DNA from: Antitrichia curtipendula
Lineage: Eukaryota; Streptophyta; Bryopsida; Hypnales; Leucodontaceae
Direction of reading: 5' to 3'
DNA length: 64,000 nucleotides
Assembly (NCBI GenBank): GCA_951230915.1
Contig: OX579635.1
Span: 11,408,001-11,472,000, forward strand
This document shows, in pieces, positions 22,588 to 32,874 of this stretch (position 1 is the first letter of the stretch; every line of letters starts with the position of its first letter). The notes beneath the pieces were generated by a model. The model was not told where the DNA came from, did not search any database, and saw only the letters and a list, made by a program, of their open reading frames with translations. The translations under genes were made by a program, and so were the position numbers.

Positions 22588-23349
22588 GCTACAAATATCT
22601 TTCCTTTGTTCTTCGATGATTGGGTGGACCCTTCTTCAATTGTTGGGCTAATTGTTGGGATACATGCTGAAATTGGAGAACTAATTCATCATGATCAAAT
22701 CCACAGACAACTCTGGGATGCAGCCATTTATTTTTAAAAATGGGTTTATGCTCCTCCATCCGGTACACACATCTATGGGCAGCTAGATGAGATTTCACTG
22801 CCAAGACTAGGCTCGCTTGAATGGCACCTTCTAGATACGAGCACTTCTGAGGCATTCCACTCAAAGAAGCACTATGATTTTCAGATGTCAATGAAGCTGA
22901 CTACGGGATTGAGGCATTCTCACATTTAGTGGTTTGTGCCGTTTACTATGTTCACCGACTTTTTTGCCTCAGCCCACAACCGTGTAAGGTTGCCAACCTT
23001 CTTCACATTTCAGAACGTGGAGGATTGTACATTTAACGACATTATGGACGAAGGTTGGGCAACCCAAACTACTGATGCTGGAGATGTGATCTGGTGCACT
23101 GTTGTGCTCGCAAGTGTCGTCTTCCGCTACCACATCGCACGGCAGACCCTATTCGCAAACTTTTACTACACTCACGAGCGTCAGGTAGGTGCGAAATGGG
23201 TAGCCATGGAACAGGAGTGTGGTGTGCAAATGGTGGACATTGTCTATGAGATCCTCGTCGCCAATCCACCTCTATCATTGACTTTTATTATGGGCACTTG
23301 CTGGCTGGTCGGGCACCTTCGCGACGAAATGCAAATTGCAATGGGATAG
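22588..23349 (+). pseudogene. unrecognised gene remnant, about 253 codons with two stops
   Basis: A single frame runs 762 bp with a consistent coding look but is broken by TAA at 22735-22737 and TAG at 22927-22929, and ends in TAG at 23347. Readable stretches include FDDWVDPSSIVGLIVGIHAE, LDEISLPRLGSLEWHLLDTS, TFFTFQNVEDCTFNDIMDEG and VGAKWVAMEQECGVQMVDIV. The composition (Trp, Cys and acidic residues, balanced GC) differs from the AT-rich flanks. I do not recognise the family. Its closeness to the unknown zinc-finger gene at 19.4-20.7 kb suggests, but does not show, that both come from one large mobile element. Confidence 0.45.
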
Positions 23350-25028
23350 TTGGCACCGATTGAGTTCAGCTTCTACGTTTCAGAGCCGCTACCATTGAGG
23401 GAGACTTGAAAGATTAACTATTGACGTGAGCATACCATGGTAGTCTCCGACGTGATGCCTCCACATTCACTACATTTGAAGACCATTGAAGTCTAAATTA
23501 GACTACTGCCTTAGGTTGGAGTCTAGTTACAAATTTAACTTTATGCAATGATTTGGCCAATTTTGTGTTGCATACTTGGAGTCTTGCTCACCTAGTTTGC
23601 AATTTGGTGTTTAGGCTAATCTTAATACCCATATGTTCCATCTACCTGGAGCAATTTGATCAATTTTCATGGATGCTTTAGCTTGCTGCGTTGTTTCATA
23701 AGAAAATGAGACCTGTGGCCAAACAATTATGGATGCCTTGATTTAATAGATCTTTCATTGAGATTCTCAGTTTTCAAGCCACATTATATTGTTTGCTTGT
23801 ACATGGAGGCAAATGCAATTGGATGAATATTTTTTTACATCAAACAATCGTACTATTATTCAACTTGAAGTTATCATAGTCTCTGCCTATTGTATGTGAT
23901 TTTTAAATTTTTAAATTTTTTCTACAAAATCTGATATTTATTACAAAATATGTGATTGTTTATGTATTCCTCTTCCCATGATCTACTCCTGTCATTTGGA
24001 TGCACTTTTAGTTTTTCAATAATAGTTTTATCCTCTTTAGAATGATATATGTAGTCAATAACATTGCATGATCTACTACCAACTCTCTCTAGTCATTGTG
24101 TGTACATGAAGTCTGAAATCAATTGCTCACCACTAAAAATTTGAAGGTTTTGCACTCTGGTGACTCCGAGAAAGCCTGTTTGTTGAAATGTGTAAACACT
24201 TCATGCTAGTTCTTCAGCTCAAACAATTGGAAATTTGAACTTACAATTAAGACATTAGGATAAGTTAGAATCTGGTACTCCAAGCGGTCTAGTTTCTAGA
24301 TGCTGTGACGTTTACTAGTTAATTTAATAGAAACCAAAGTCCATATTCTAAACCTAGTTGCCCAATCTTTGCTAGAAACAGAGGCCTTGAAAGCAATCAT
24401 TCCTCCCGCACGACAGAAGCTAATAAAAGAATCCATTAATGGGATTCCACCTTGTACCCATCCCTAGTACAATTAGAATAAAAAACTGCATGTACTATAC
24501 AAAATTCACACAAGATATTGACACTTTCTTGTCAAAAAAGTGGTCCTTGTCCTACCCCATGTAGCCCCAAAGAAATAGCTACAATTGTCAAAGCCTTGAG
24601 GCCCATTTGAGGGTTCACTTTTCCTCTAGTGTGGGCAAGTTCTTGTGCAAAATGTACCCCCACACGGCACATTTCCGTGGCAGAATCGACCCTCATTGCT
24701 CATTTTGCATTCTAATCTCCCTTGCAAACATCCAAATTAGCGGGGACTGCTCTTAAAAAAACAAGCATGGAAGAGAAAGGCAGGCTTGTTTGCATGGGAA
24801 CCGCAGTCTCCTTTGATTCCAATCAAGAAAGCACTAACATTCATTGTCGTATGAATGCAACAAAAATGCGTGATAGACATTCCCGATTCTACACGTGTCC
24901 CCAAGTGGTTTGTTGTCCAACCGGGTCATTGCTTCCGGATCACTCAAAAGACATTTTTGTTGAAAGACTAAATGATTTGTAAAATGGATATTAATGCTCT
25001 TGAATAATAATTACCTTAGTTAGGATCC
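23350..25028. other. intergenic DNA, no gene seen
   Basis: AT-rich. The 86-codon frame at 24722-24982 has no recognisable domain. Nothing else was identified. Confidence 0.5.
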
Positions 25029-25038
25029 ATGTAGTCAG

Positions 25039-25274
25039 GGCTAGGGAGGATTGACCCATGTATTGCCCCGTGTTTTACCCCTGCAAAAAACATTAGAATT
25101 TTTTATTTGTTGCACATGATTAAATTTTCAAATTTTGAATTCATATTTGCAATCAGAGTCCCCAAATTAGTGTGAAGGCGTGAAGAAATACAACATTTAA
25201 GTGGCACAAAATAGGGGACAATTTTTACATTTACCCTTAGATGGGGGCAATACAGGGGTCAATCCTCCCTGGCC
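25039..25274. mobile_element. MITE, Mutator-like family C (236 bp) with 10-bp target duplication
   Basis: Terminal inverted repeats of about 31 bp start GGCTAGGGAGGATTGACCCA and end with the complement (CAATCCTCCCTGGCC). The element is flanked by ATGTAGTCAG (25029-25038) and ATGCAGTCAG (25275-25284), a 10-bp duplication with one mismatch. Duplications of 8-11 bp are typical of Mutator-like elements. The interior is shared with 6423-6636. Confidence 0.75.
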
Positions 25275-25400
25275 ATGCAGTCAGTGGGTGCCGAGCAATA
25301 AGGAGAAATTTGAGTACCTTATTGATAACGATACACGCTAAGAAATTTTTCACTATCTGAGGGAGGTGCATCCCAAACTGCCGCCACAGCTAATTGCATT

Positions 25401-25812
25401 AAGGTAAGGGGCTGTAATTGCGACCCGCTTCTTGAGACCGCCCTATAGATAGGGGTAGAATGGATGGGAGGCAGTCCGTAAATGGACTTCTTTTGTCCAT
25501 TAACAAATTGAAGAAAAATTGTTTTTTTAATTCCAAGAGTCAATCATTGTCTTTGATTTCCGCACAACTCTTTACAAATCACAAGGGACAGATTTTGGGA
25601 CACCTACGGGTCACAAATAGGTGCCTATGACCAAAATCTTTGAAAATTCATAAGTAATTCAAAAATGCTTGGAAAAATACGAAACCACTTTAGTTGTGTT
25701 CTACATCTATTTTTCTTTCTCTAAAAAATGAGCTAAAAATCATTCTGTTCATGGAATCCTGTGAAAAAGGCAGATCAGCCCTTAAAGGGTCGCTTTAACA
25801 GCCCACTACCTT
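25401..25812. mobile_element. MITE, family B short form (412 bp)
   Basis: Ends are AAGGTAAGGGGCTGTAATTG and the complement-like CGCTTTAACAGCCCACTACCTT. ATT flanks both sides (25398-25400, 25813-25815), fitting a 3-bp target duplication. The right half is alignable with 3345-3757 over about 180 bp. Confidence 0.75.
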
Positions 25813-28420
25813 ATTGCAGCATCGATACTGACTTTGGTCCTGGGCTCTTCATTTCAAAACCTAAATTAGTACAGACATAAGTCCACTAACTTACACTTTT
25901 CCGTTCAAGAGGGCAAGGAATTTCCATGCTGTGTGGGAATGGGAATCACGTTTTCATGCTTCTCCAAGTTGGAATTGCCTTCGTTAAGTTCAGTTAATGT
26001 TTTCATATCTCCTAAAGGGGATCGTTTGTCCCCTCATGGGACAATTTGGGTCTGGGTAGGTTTCTATTGTTTGAATTTGTAGTGAATCTTTTTGAATTTT
26101 TTTGAGGTTGTCTAGTTTGCTGAGAACTTTGTGGATATGTTATTTTTGTTTCAATCGGTGTTCGGGAGCAAAAGTTATTACACAATAAGACAAAAACAAA
26201 GCTTGTCAGGCATCACAAAAAAAATCACAAAAAGTGAAAATATTTTTTTCTAAACTTTTTACCTAAAAGATTATATTTTTTTTCTACATGTGAAGCTTTG
26301 ATTTATTCTATTTGGACTAGGGATGAGAAAGTTATGGACAATCTTGTTTTTTGGGCAATCTAAGCATCTTCTTGAAAAAAACTTTTTGTCCAACTTTGAA
26401 TACTAATATCTTCCAATTTGTACAGTCAAATTTGATGAAATTTTTAATACATTAATTCAGGCAAGTTAAATACAAGATCCTATAGTTAGATTTTTTTAAT
26501 TGGTTTTCTTGGATGAACGCAGCACAAGTGGTTGTTTTGAGTGGTTTGTGGGGAAAAACAACAACTTGGGGCTTTAGGGGATATGTGAGTAGGAAGAAAC
26601 GACATTCAAGGAACAATAAATTTCTCTTGTTATCAAGCTTAAAACCCCCTCCAAAGTGCAAGCCCAAATTAATGTTCAAATAGTTCTCTAAAAATCGGAA
26701 ACTTGACAATTTTCTTTTTCATGATTTGGGGTTGGAATTATTGCTAGCCAATAATTTTGATTCTAGTCTTGCAATAATTGTTCATTTCCATGCAAAATTC
26801 TAAAATTTCTTCTATCTTATGTGCAAGGTTTCGCTTCACCAATTGCAACTAATACATGAAAGTTTGTTCTTATTATTTGACAGAGGAATCAATGGTTTCC
26901 AATTATATTACAAAGTTAAAATATCAAAAAATGATGATATCTTTAGAACATGCCAAGGTTTTGAATTCATAAGTGCTACAAGTGAATCATTAGAGTTGTT
27001 GCAATTGCCTAATAGGAAATTGCACCGTTTGCACGGAAATATCCAATAGAAAAGTGGTCTAACTTGGATCACTCAGCTCCAGTATTATAGTTTAATTCCT
27101 CCAAATGACCTTTCTACAAGTGATTGTACTACTTGTATGAAGTTTATATCATATTACTATGCGAAGAATCATAGCCTTAGATTTAAATAAGCAAAGAGGG
27201 AGCTCAAGAGAGTAGGTACATTGTGGTAGAATTTAGATGGAATGGTGCCTTTGAGTGTACCTACTAACCTACTGCTATGTTAGCTTTGATCTAGCCAATC
27301 ATGACTTTGTTTAGTTTTATTTAGGTATCCACTATTCATTTGTCTAAATTGCTAGCCTTCTACAAAACTTAGGATGTGTTTGATGACATATGTATTATTG
27401 ATACACCTCATTGCAAAATTTGCAATAACCACCGTTTATAATTAATGCAAACTTCATGTATACACTAGACGAAAGAAAAAACAAAACTTTCATGAAAAAG
27501 TAACCATCTACCTGACATGGATGAAATTGTGACAAAAGGTAGAGATATTGTGACCAAAAAAGATGTCATTGATAAGAAACTTTGATTTATGACTTTTGTC
27601 ACATGAATGGTCAACTACTGATACTCATTCAATTGGTTTTATTCCTCACTATGCTTCTTCTAAATTCATGACATTATTGTTCATTAATGTAACTACATCT
27701 AATTTTGATTCATTTCTAAAACCAAGCCCTACAGATTTTTGACTAAATTAAATGTATTCCCACTATTTATGAGAGTCTAAAGTTAGTTTTTAGCACTTTG
27801 AAAATTGGGAGTTTATTCATCCGGTGTCTCATAAATGCATAAGAAGAGAATCTAAAATATTTTTTTGACTTCCAACAAGATCCAACCAAAAATTAGACAA
27901 TTTAATAATGGATACAATGCTCAATTGCTTATTTGGATGCATTTAGGTGTAGATAAAATATACTTGGAGATTGCTTTGAGTGTCTTCATTTCATTTTACA
28001 AGATCTCAATGCCTACCTTAAGATAGTTCAAATAGAAAAAATCTAGCCTACAATATACAAACATCTATTTTACAAAGTTTGAGCATGTGATACCTCAACA
28101 TTGAGCTTCTATATTGTGAATGTTGAAACCTTTTGTGATTCTATCTAAAATGAAAGACATGCTTATGAACATTTCCAACATGTATGTGCACTTGAATTTA
28201 AAAATACATCATTAATGGATTTCAAGTAATTGTCAAGTAATATCTTGGAATTTTATATTAAAAATTTACATAAATAGAGTTTTAATGTTTTCAAATTGAA
28301 ATTTGATATGCATAATTGAGAATGCATGAGAAGGTGACATTGGTGTGGGAAATGGAAAACATTGAATTTGAAAATGAGGCGTTTGTATGGGAAATTAAGG
28401 AGTGTGGCTAATCTTTTTGT
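25813..28420. other. AT-rich intergenic DNA with one dispersed repeat
   Basis: 26148-26385 is the inverted counterpart of 16935-17165. The remainder is AT-rich with no frame I can support; the short frames at 26452-26709 and 26819-27049 have no domains. Confidence 0.5.
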
Positions 28421-28675
28421 TTACACTAAATAGTGCAATTAGGTTACCCCAAACTAATTTCTTGACATTCTACACTATATGTATATGTGTAATTACTGTA
28501 AAAGAATGTAGTAATGTAGGAACCATGTATGTTGCATGGATTGGTGCACTAGTTCATGGCTCTTGTTGAGAAAATTGCATATGCCTCCATTTGAAGAAGT
28601 AGTGAATCATGAGATAACTTCTCTGGTGAAGGCATCCTAATTGTTAAGGTAACTCAATTTCACTATTTAGTGTAG
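28421..28675. mobile_element. MITE, family A (255 bp)
   Basis: The ends (TTTACACTAAATAGTGCAAT and AACTCAATTTCACTATTTAG then TGTAG) form inverted repeats of about 28 bp that match the element at 1872-2126. The shared interior (for example AACCATGTATGTTGCATGGA) runs in the opposite direction to that copy. Both copies are exactly 255 bp. Confidence 0.8.
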
Positions 28676-29080
28676 CTATTGTAGATTTGATGAAAAATAT
28701 TCAAGAATGTAATTTAAATTATTTCTTTATGGATTTTTTTTTTCTAGATTTTCAATGCATTTCTCCATGATAAAATTTCAAACTCTGTGGTGCATAAAGT
28801 TTAAGTTAAGAGGATTCAAAGTTTGAAACCTAATATGACAAGGTACGAAAAATAAGAATCTTTTCACTTTACACACTACCATTGATATCTTTTAATTTGG
28901 TTGGTCAAAGTTTTTGAATATTTTTCCACACATTCTCTCTTACAAGTCTAATGGGATCCTTCGGTTGAGTTTAAAAAAGAATTATTTGTTTCATTCTGGC
29001 ACTTTGAACTAAAAATGGCAGTTTGGGAGTGTTTTTTGGTGAAACATACTCCTGAAAGCGTTAAAATACCTGGACATAAC
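28676..29080. other. AT-rich intergenic DNA, no gene seen
   Basis: Nothing recognised. Base composition shifts to balanced GC shortly after 29080, where the AP2 gene's upstream region appears to begin. Confidence 0.5.
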
Positions 29081-30530
29081 AGTAGTACAGGTACTACTCA
29101 CGGTACGAACTCAGCCATGCCGCAAGTGTGTCTGGAGCGTTCTCAGTTTGTAGTCTTGCCGCTGTGAAGGTTTCGATGCATTACCCGCACATCTTGACGC
29201 TGCTTCGACTGAACACGCTGCCTTGGATACAATAAGATTTGCATGCAAAGCGGCTTGTTCGATTGAAGCTTCATCGAGTGATTCTTCGTTAATGGATGTA
29301 GACAGTGCAGTTTGATATGTATTCAGTTTTGTAGGTGACTGTCAGTTCGAGTTACGTTGTCAAAGATTGAGCTAATCATCTGCTGCTCATTGTTCATGGA
29401 CAGTGTGACATTGGCGAATTTTAGCTCGACTTTGAATGGACTCCCACGCCGAGGAATTAGGTTTTGTCTGCTTGCTTACGGTTGTAGCATGCATCTCGAT
29501 TTCCTCGATGCATTGTCGAGAAGATGATTAGGACGTTTTGTGGAATCATAGGAATAGTTTTACCTTGTGTGATTCCGATCTAATCGACAAGACGTGGGAT
29601 GCCGTTTTCAAAGAATCTTCCGCCACTTCTGCACACATTACAAGAACTGTATATGTTAGGCAGTGCAATGCCTTGGTTGCCAAGTAAGTCTCTCTTGCAA
29701 ATCTCACTACATTGTGTGACTGCACCTTCAGCTCCCGGGCTTCAGCTTTTCCGTACTTTAGTTCTTGCAGGTTGAAAAACGAACAAACGCAATTCCAATT
29801 CTTTGCTTTAATTGACTTGTTTGGAGTATAGAGGTCCCAGCGTACTATTAGGGTTTCTTCCTCTGCACCTCATACTTATGAAAACCCTAGCAGATGAAGA
29901 AACCTCGATCCCAGCTTCAATGTGCTACTTGAAGACCCTCCAACATCTTAAACCCCATGGAGTGGAATGAGTAAGGTTTGTGATACCACCGGACTAGCTG
30001 GTAGGCCATGCAAATTACCCTGTTCAGTTTGGGGTCAAATGAAATTTCATGGAAAAGGATCCCCTGTGGATTGATCTCATGGACCTTTCTGTTTTGTTAT
30101 TTCATTAGGGTTCTCTATTCTTTCGATAGGACTTTCTCGTCTTCACATCCCCTTTGAAATGCTGGGTTTGCATTCTTTACATTCTTTATACTGCATTCCT
30201 TACGTTCTCTATACCACATTTTCTTTGCATTCTTTATACTCTCTTAAATGTCGTCTCTACAATCTCTATACTACTCTTATTCCCTTTAACATGGAATGTA
30301 CAATGCCGCCTGCTCTTGTCACCCAAATAGGCAGATCAGACACTATTTTTTTAGATTAAAAAGATTTTTTTTGTAAAAGGAGGTTACTCTGCTAATTTCG
30401 AATTTGATACGATCTCATTGCAACAGGTCCAAGCCAGAAACATGTCCACATGTGCCCATTGGTGAGCCGTACCTCCACACGGCCTGCTTCGTATTGTCCG
30501 TCACCAAGCTGGTCTCCGTTTTCTCGATGT

Positions 30531-30614
30531 AAGTGGCACTGGATGATTATCATTCGTCGAACGGAGGCGCTCGAAGGGTATCCTTCGATAAATGATAATC
30601 ATCCAATGTCACTT
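30531..30614. repeat. 30-bp-arm hairpin in the AP2 leader region
   Basis: AAGTGGCACTGGATGATTAT and the following CATTCGTCGAA (30531-30561) pair with 30584-30614 with only a few mismatches; the loop is 22 nt. The 13-nt block GGATGATTATCAT pairs perfectly. Size and shape are compatible with a small-RNA precursor or a tiny foldback element; nothing further shows which. Confidence 0.7.
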
Positions 30615-30847
30615 TTACGAAATGCATAGGCGCACAACAGCGGATTCATGTTCATGAAGGTGCAGCGGCGTGTTGAAGTAATTTTATTCTGTGTAAGTAT
30701 TTGTATCTGTGTAAGGATATAATTTAGTCTTAGGTCTGCATTTTCCTGAGTCATGTCAATGAGTCTGTTCAATGTTTGCCTACCGGTGGCTTGATTGTGA
30801 GCAAACTTGAGATTTAGAAGTGAGGGAGTGGCGAAATGCGAGGCAAT

Positions 30848-31146
30848 AAGCTGTATGCGTAATCTACTGTAAGGTTATGTGACATTCGTTCGACGATGGA
30901 TTGCGGGTTGAATGCTCTTATTTGGACGATGGAGAATTCGTGCAAATCGAATTGCACTGTTTGCGGAATCAACTGTGTAGACGATTGAGTTCATCCACCA
31001 ACTCAGTTCCTGTGATTAAAAGCACCTTAAAATGCTCCTCCTCACTGAAATTCTTTAGTCTAGAGGCTCAAGGACGTCGTAAACATCTCCTACTCTTGAG
31101 GATGGACTATTAAGCTGTATGCGTAATCTACTGTAAGGTTATGTGA
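30848..31146. repeat. 35-bp direct repeat flanking 229 bp
   Basis: AAGCTGTATGCGTAATCTAC and the next 15 bases (30848-30882) recur exactly at 31112-31146. The intervening segment has no resemblance to known ends. It may be a local duplication or mark an inserted piece. Confidence 0.85.
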
Positions 31147-32874
31147 GGTCAGTTTCTTGAACAAGCATGTTGTGCGTGAATCTTTGGCAGTGGCAACCTC
31201 GAGTCTCTTTCGAGAGGATGTAAGGAGGGGAATCTTTTATGCTTTGTGTGCTGCGATAAGAGTGGAGTAGTAAGGGAAGAATTAGTAAATAAATAATGAA
31301 GTGTGTTTGATACTCGTCTGATGATATCATTCGTGTCATACAGGTCGTTACTGCTTTGCGACTTGGTCGTGTAATACTTAACGAGGACTTATAAGACCTG
31401 AATAGACTTGTCTCTAGAGCAACTGTAGACATGGACGAATTTGCACAAGACCAATCAACAAGCAATGCGGTTAACGGCAACAACACAATAAACCACCGGG
31501 TGAGCAATTGCATGCTTCTGACCAAGGAGAAGTCCTGCAATGTACATTTTTATTCTGCTGAAGAACGTAGCATCAATATTAGCGTGGAAACTTCAGACAT
31601 TTTTGGCATCGAGGTAAACTGGATGAAGATGCCGCACATCGGAGGGAACGGCATTACTTTAAACTGTGCTTGAGACACATCTTTCTCCAAATCGAGCATA
31701 TCTGGAGAAATGTGCACTTCAGACAATTGTGAACATTCTGAGAGGACTTACTTTGTGGCAGAAATTTTGGATCGTCAGTCATTGTACATATTTAAACGTG
31801 GAACTCCTGTCACGCAGGACCAAGCAACATCGAATAAGAATGAAGGCGGCTACATGAAATTAAATGGTGAAGCTCATCAGAGCACATATCGACTCCTCGG
31901 AAGGCATGATCCTTGCTCCCCTTTGTGTACATTTGTCGCACCCCGGGCACATTGCACAAACCTCATCTCAACAGTTAGAGGAGCTGCACAGCAGATTGAA
32001 TGCGAGACGATTACTAGAGCTACGGCGTTTACGGACTCGGAGAGACTCTTCCTCGCGGACGAATTATTGTCAGCAGGTGTTCGCTACTCATCTTTATGCC
32101 TTTGCTTGCTCGTAACTAAAACGAATGGAACTAGCTACAATTCACAAACTAATTAAATGAGGATTGCACTCAGACTCGCAGAAATATTTCTTGTTAGGTT
32201 TAGCCGTCGTTTTTAGATTTTATGGTTCAGATTCAAAGGACGGGTAGTACAGTAGTACTTTTGCGCTCGACTGGACAAGGACTGAACCTACGTGACTCTT
32301 TTGAAATGTGTAGATTTATTGGGTACTACTTCTGATCATTGCACTTGTACAAGTAAGTGCGGTCTTCGATATCAGAACTAATCCTTCTTAGGGCGATTTT
32401 CTTGACTAGGATAACGGAAGCGACTCTATTTCGATTAATTCCGCTTGCTGAAGATGTCAAACTTTGCAAGTGGTAATCCTTCAGTAAAGGTGTGCATGTA
32501 AATCAGGTCTCCAAGATTACAATCTGAACGGCATCTTTGACAGTCTCAAATCCACCTCTCCTGTTTTGGCCACTCAGGTGCAGAATAAGAGCCTGGAGTT
32601 CGAAGGTAAATTTGAAGTGACGAGATAGTCCAATTCTTCTGTGGTAGAGTGAATTAAGGTCAGACATACGTGTGATTAGAAAGCTGACTGATAGCAGGCG
32701 TTCGACTTAGTGATCAATCCTGTCAGCAATGAAGCTCCTGGAACAAACGAATGAGGCATCCACCCTAAACGGATAATTGAGTTACCGAACAATCCCATGA
32801 AGGTATTGATATTTTTCTATGTAGGTCGGAGCGTGCCTGGAGACCATGTCAATGCTTTACTTAAACCAGCTATT

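Larger units (their letters stand above)
29081..32874 (+). promoter_or_regulatory. long upstream/leader region of the AP2 gene
   Basis: This 3.8-kb stretch has balanced composition unlike the AT-rich DNA before it, and holds several short frames (31431-31673, 31710-32156, 32797 onward) without domains. It begins with a GTAC-rich near-palindrome at 29081-29098 (AGTAGTACAGGTACTACT), and a similar GTAGTACAGTAGTAC lies at 32244. 30165-30290 is pyrimidine-rich with CATTCTTTATA-like repeats. I interpret it as promoter plus a long, probably intron-containing 5' leader of the AP2 gene. A first coding exon hidden here, for example MDEFAQDQSTS at 31431 ending at CGG|GTGAGC, cannot be excluded. Confidence 0.4.

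Noticed and set aside
31431..32156. two frames of 80 and 148 codons in the AP2 leader
   Set aside because: No recognisable domains; best explained as leader or intron sequence, though a coding first exon cannot be fully excluded.
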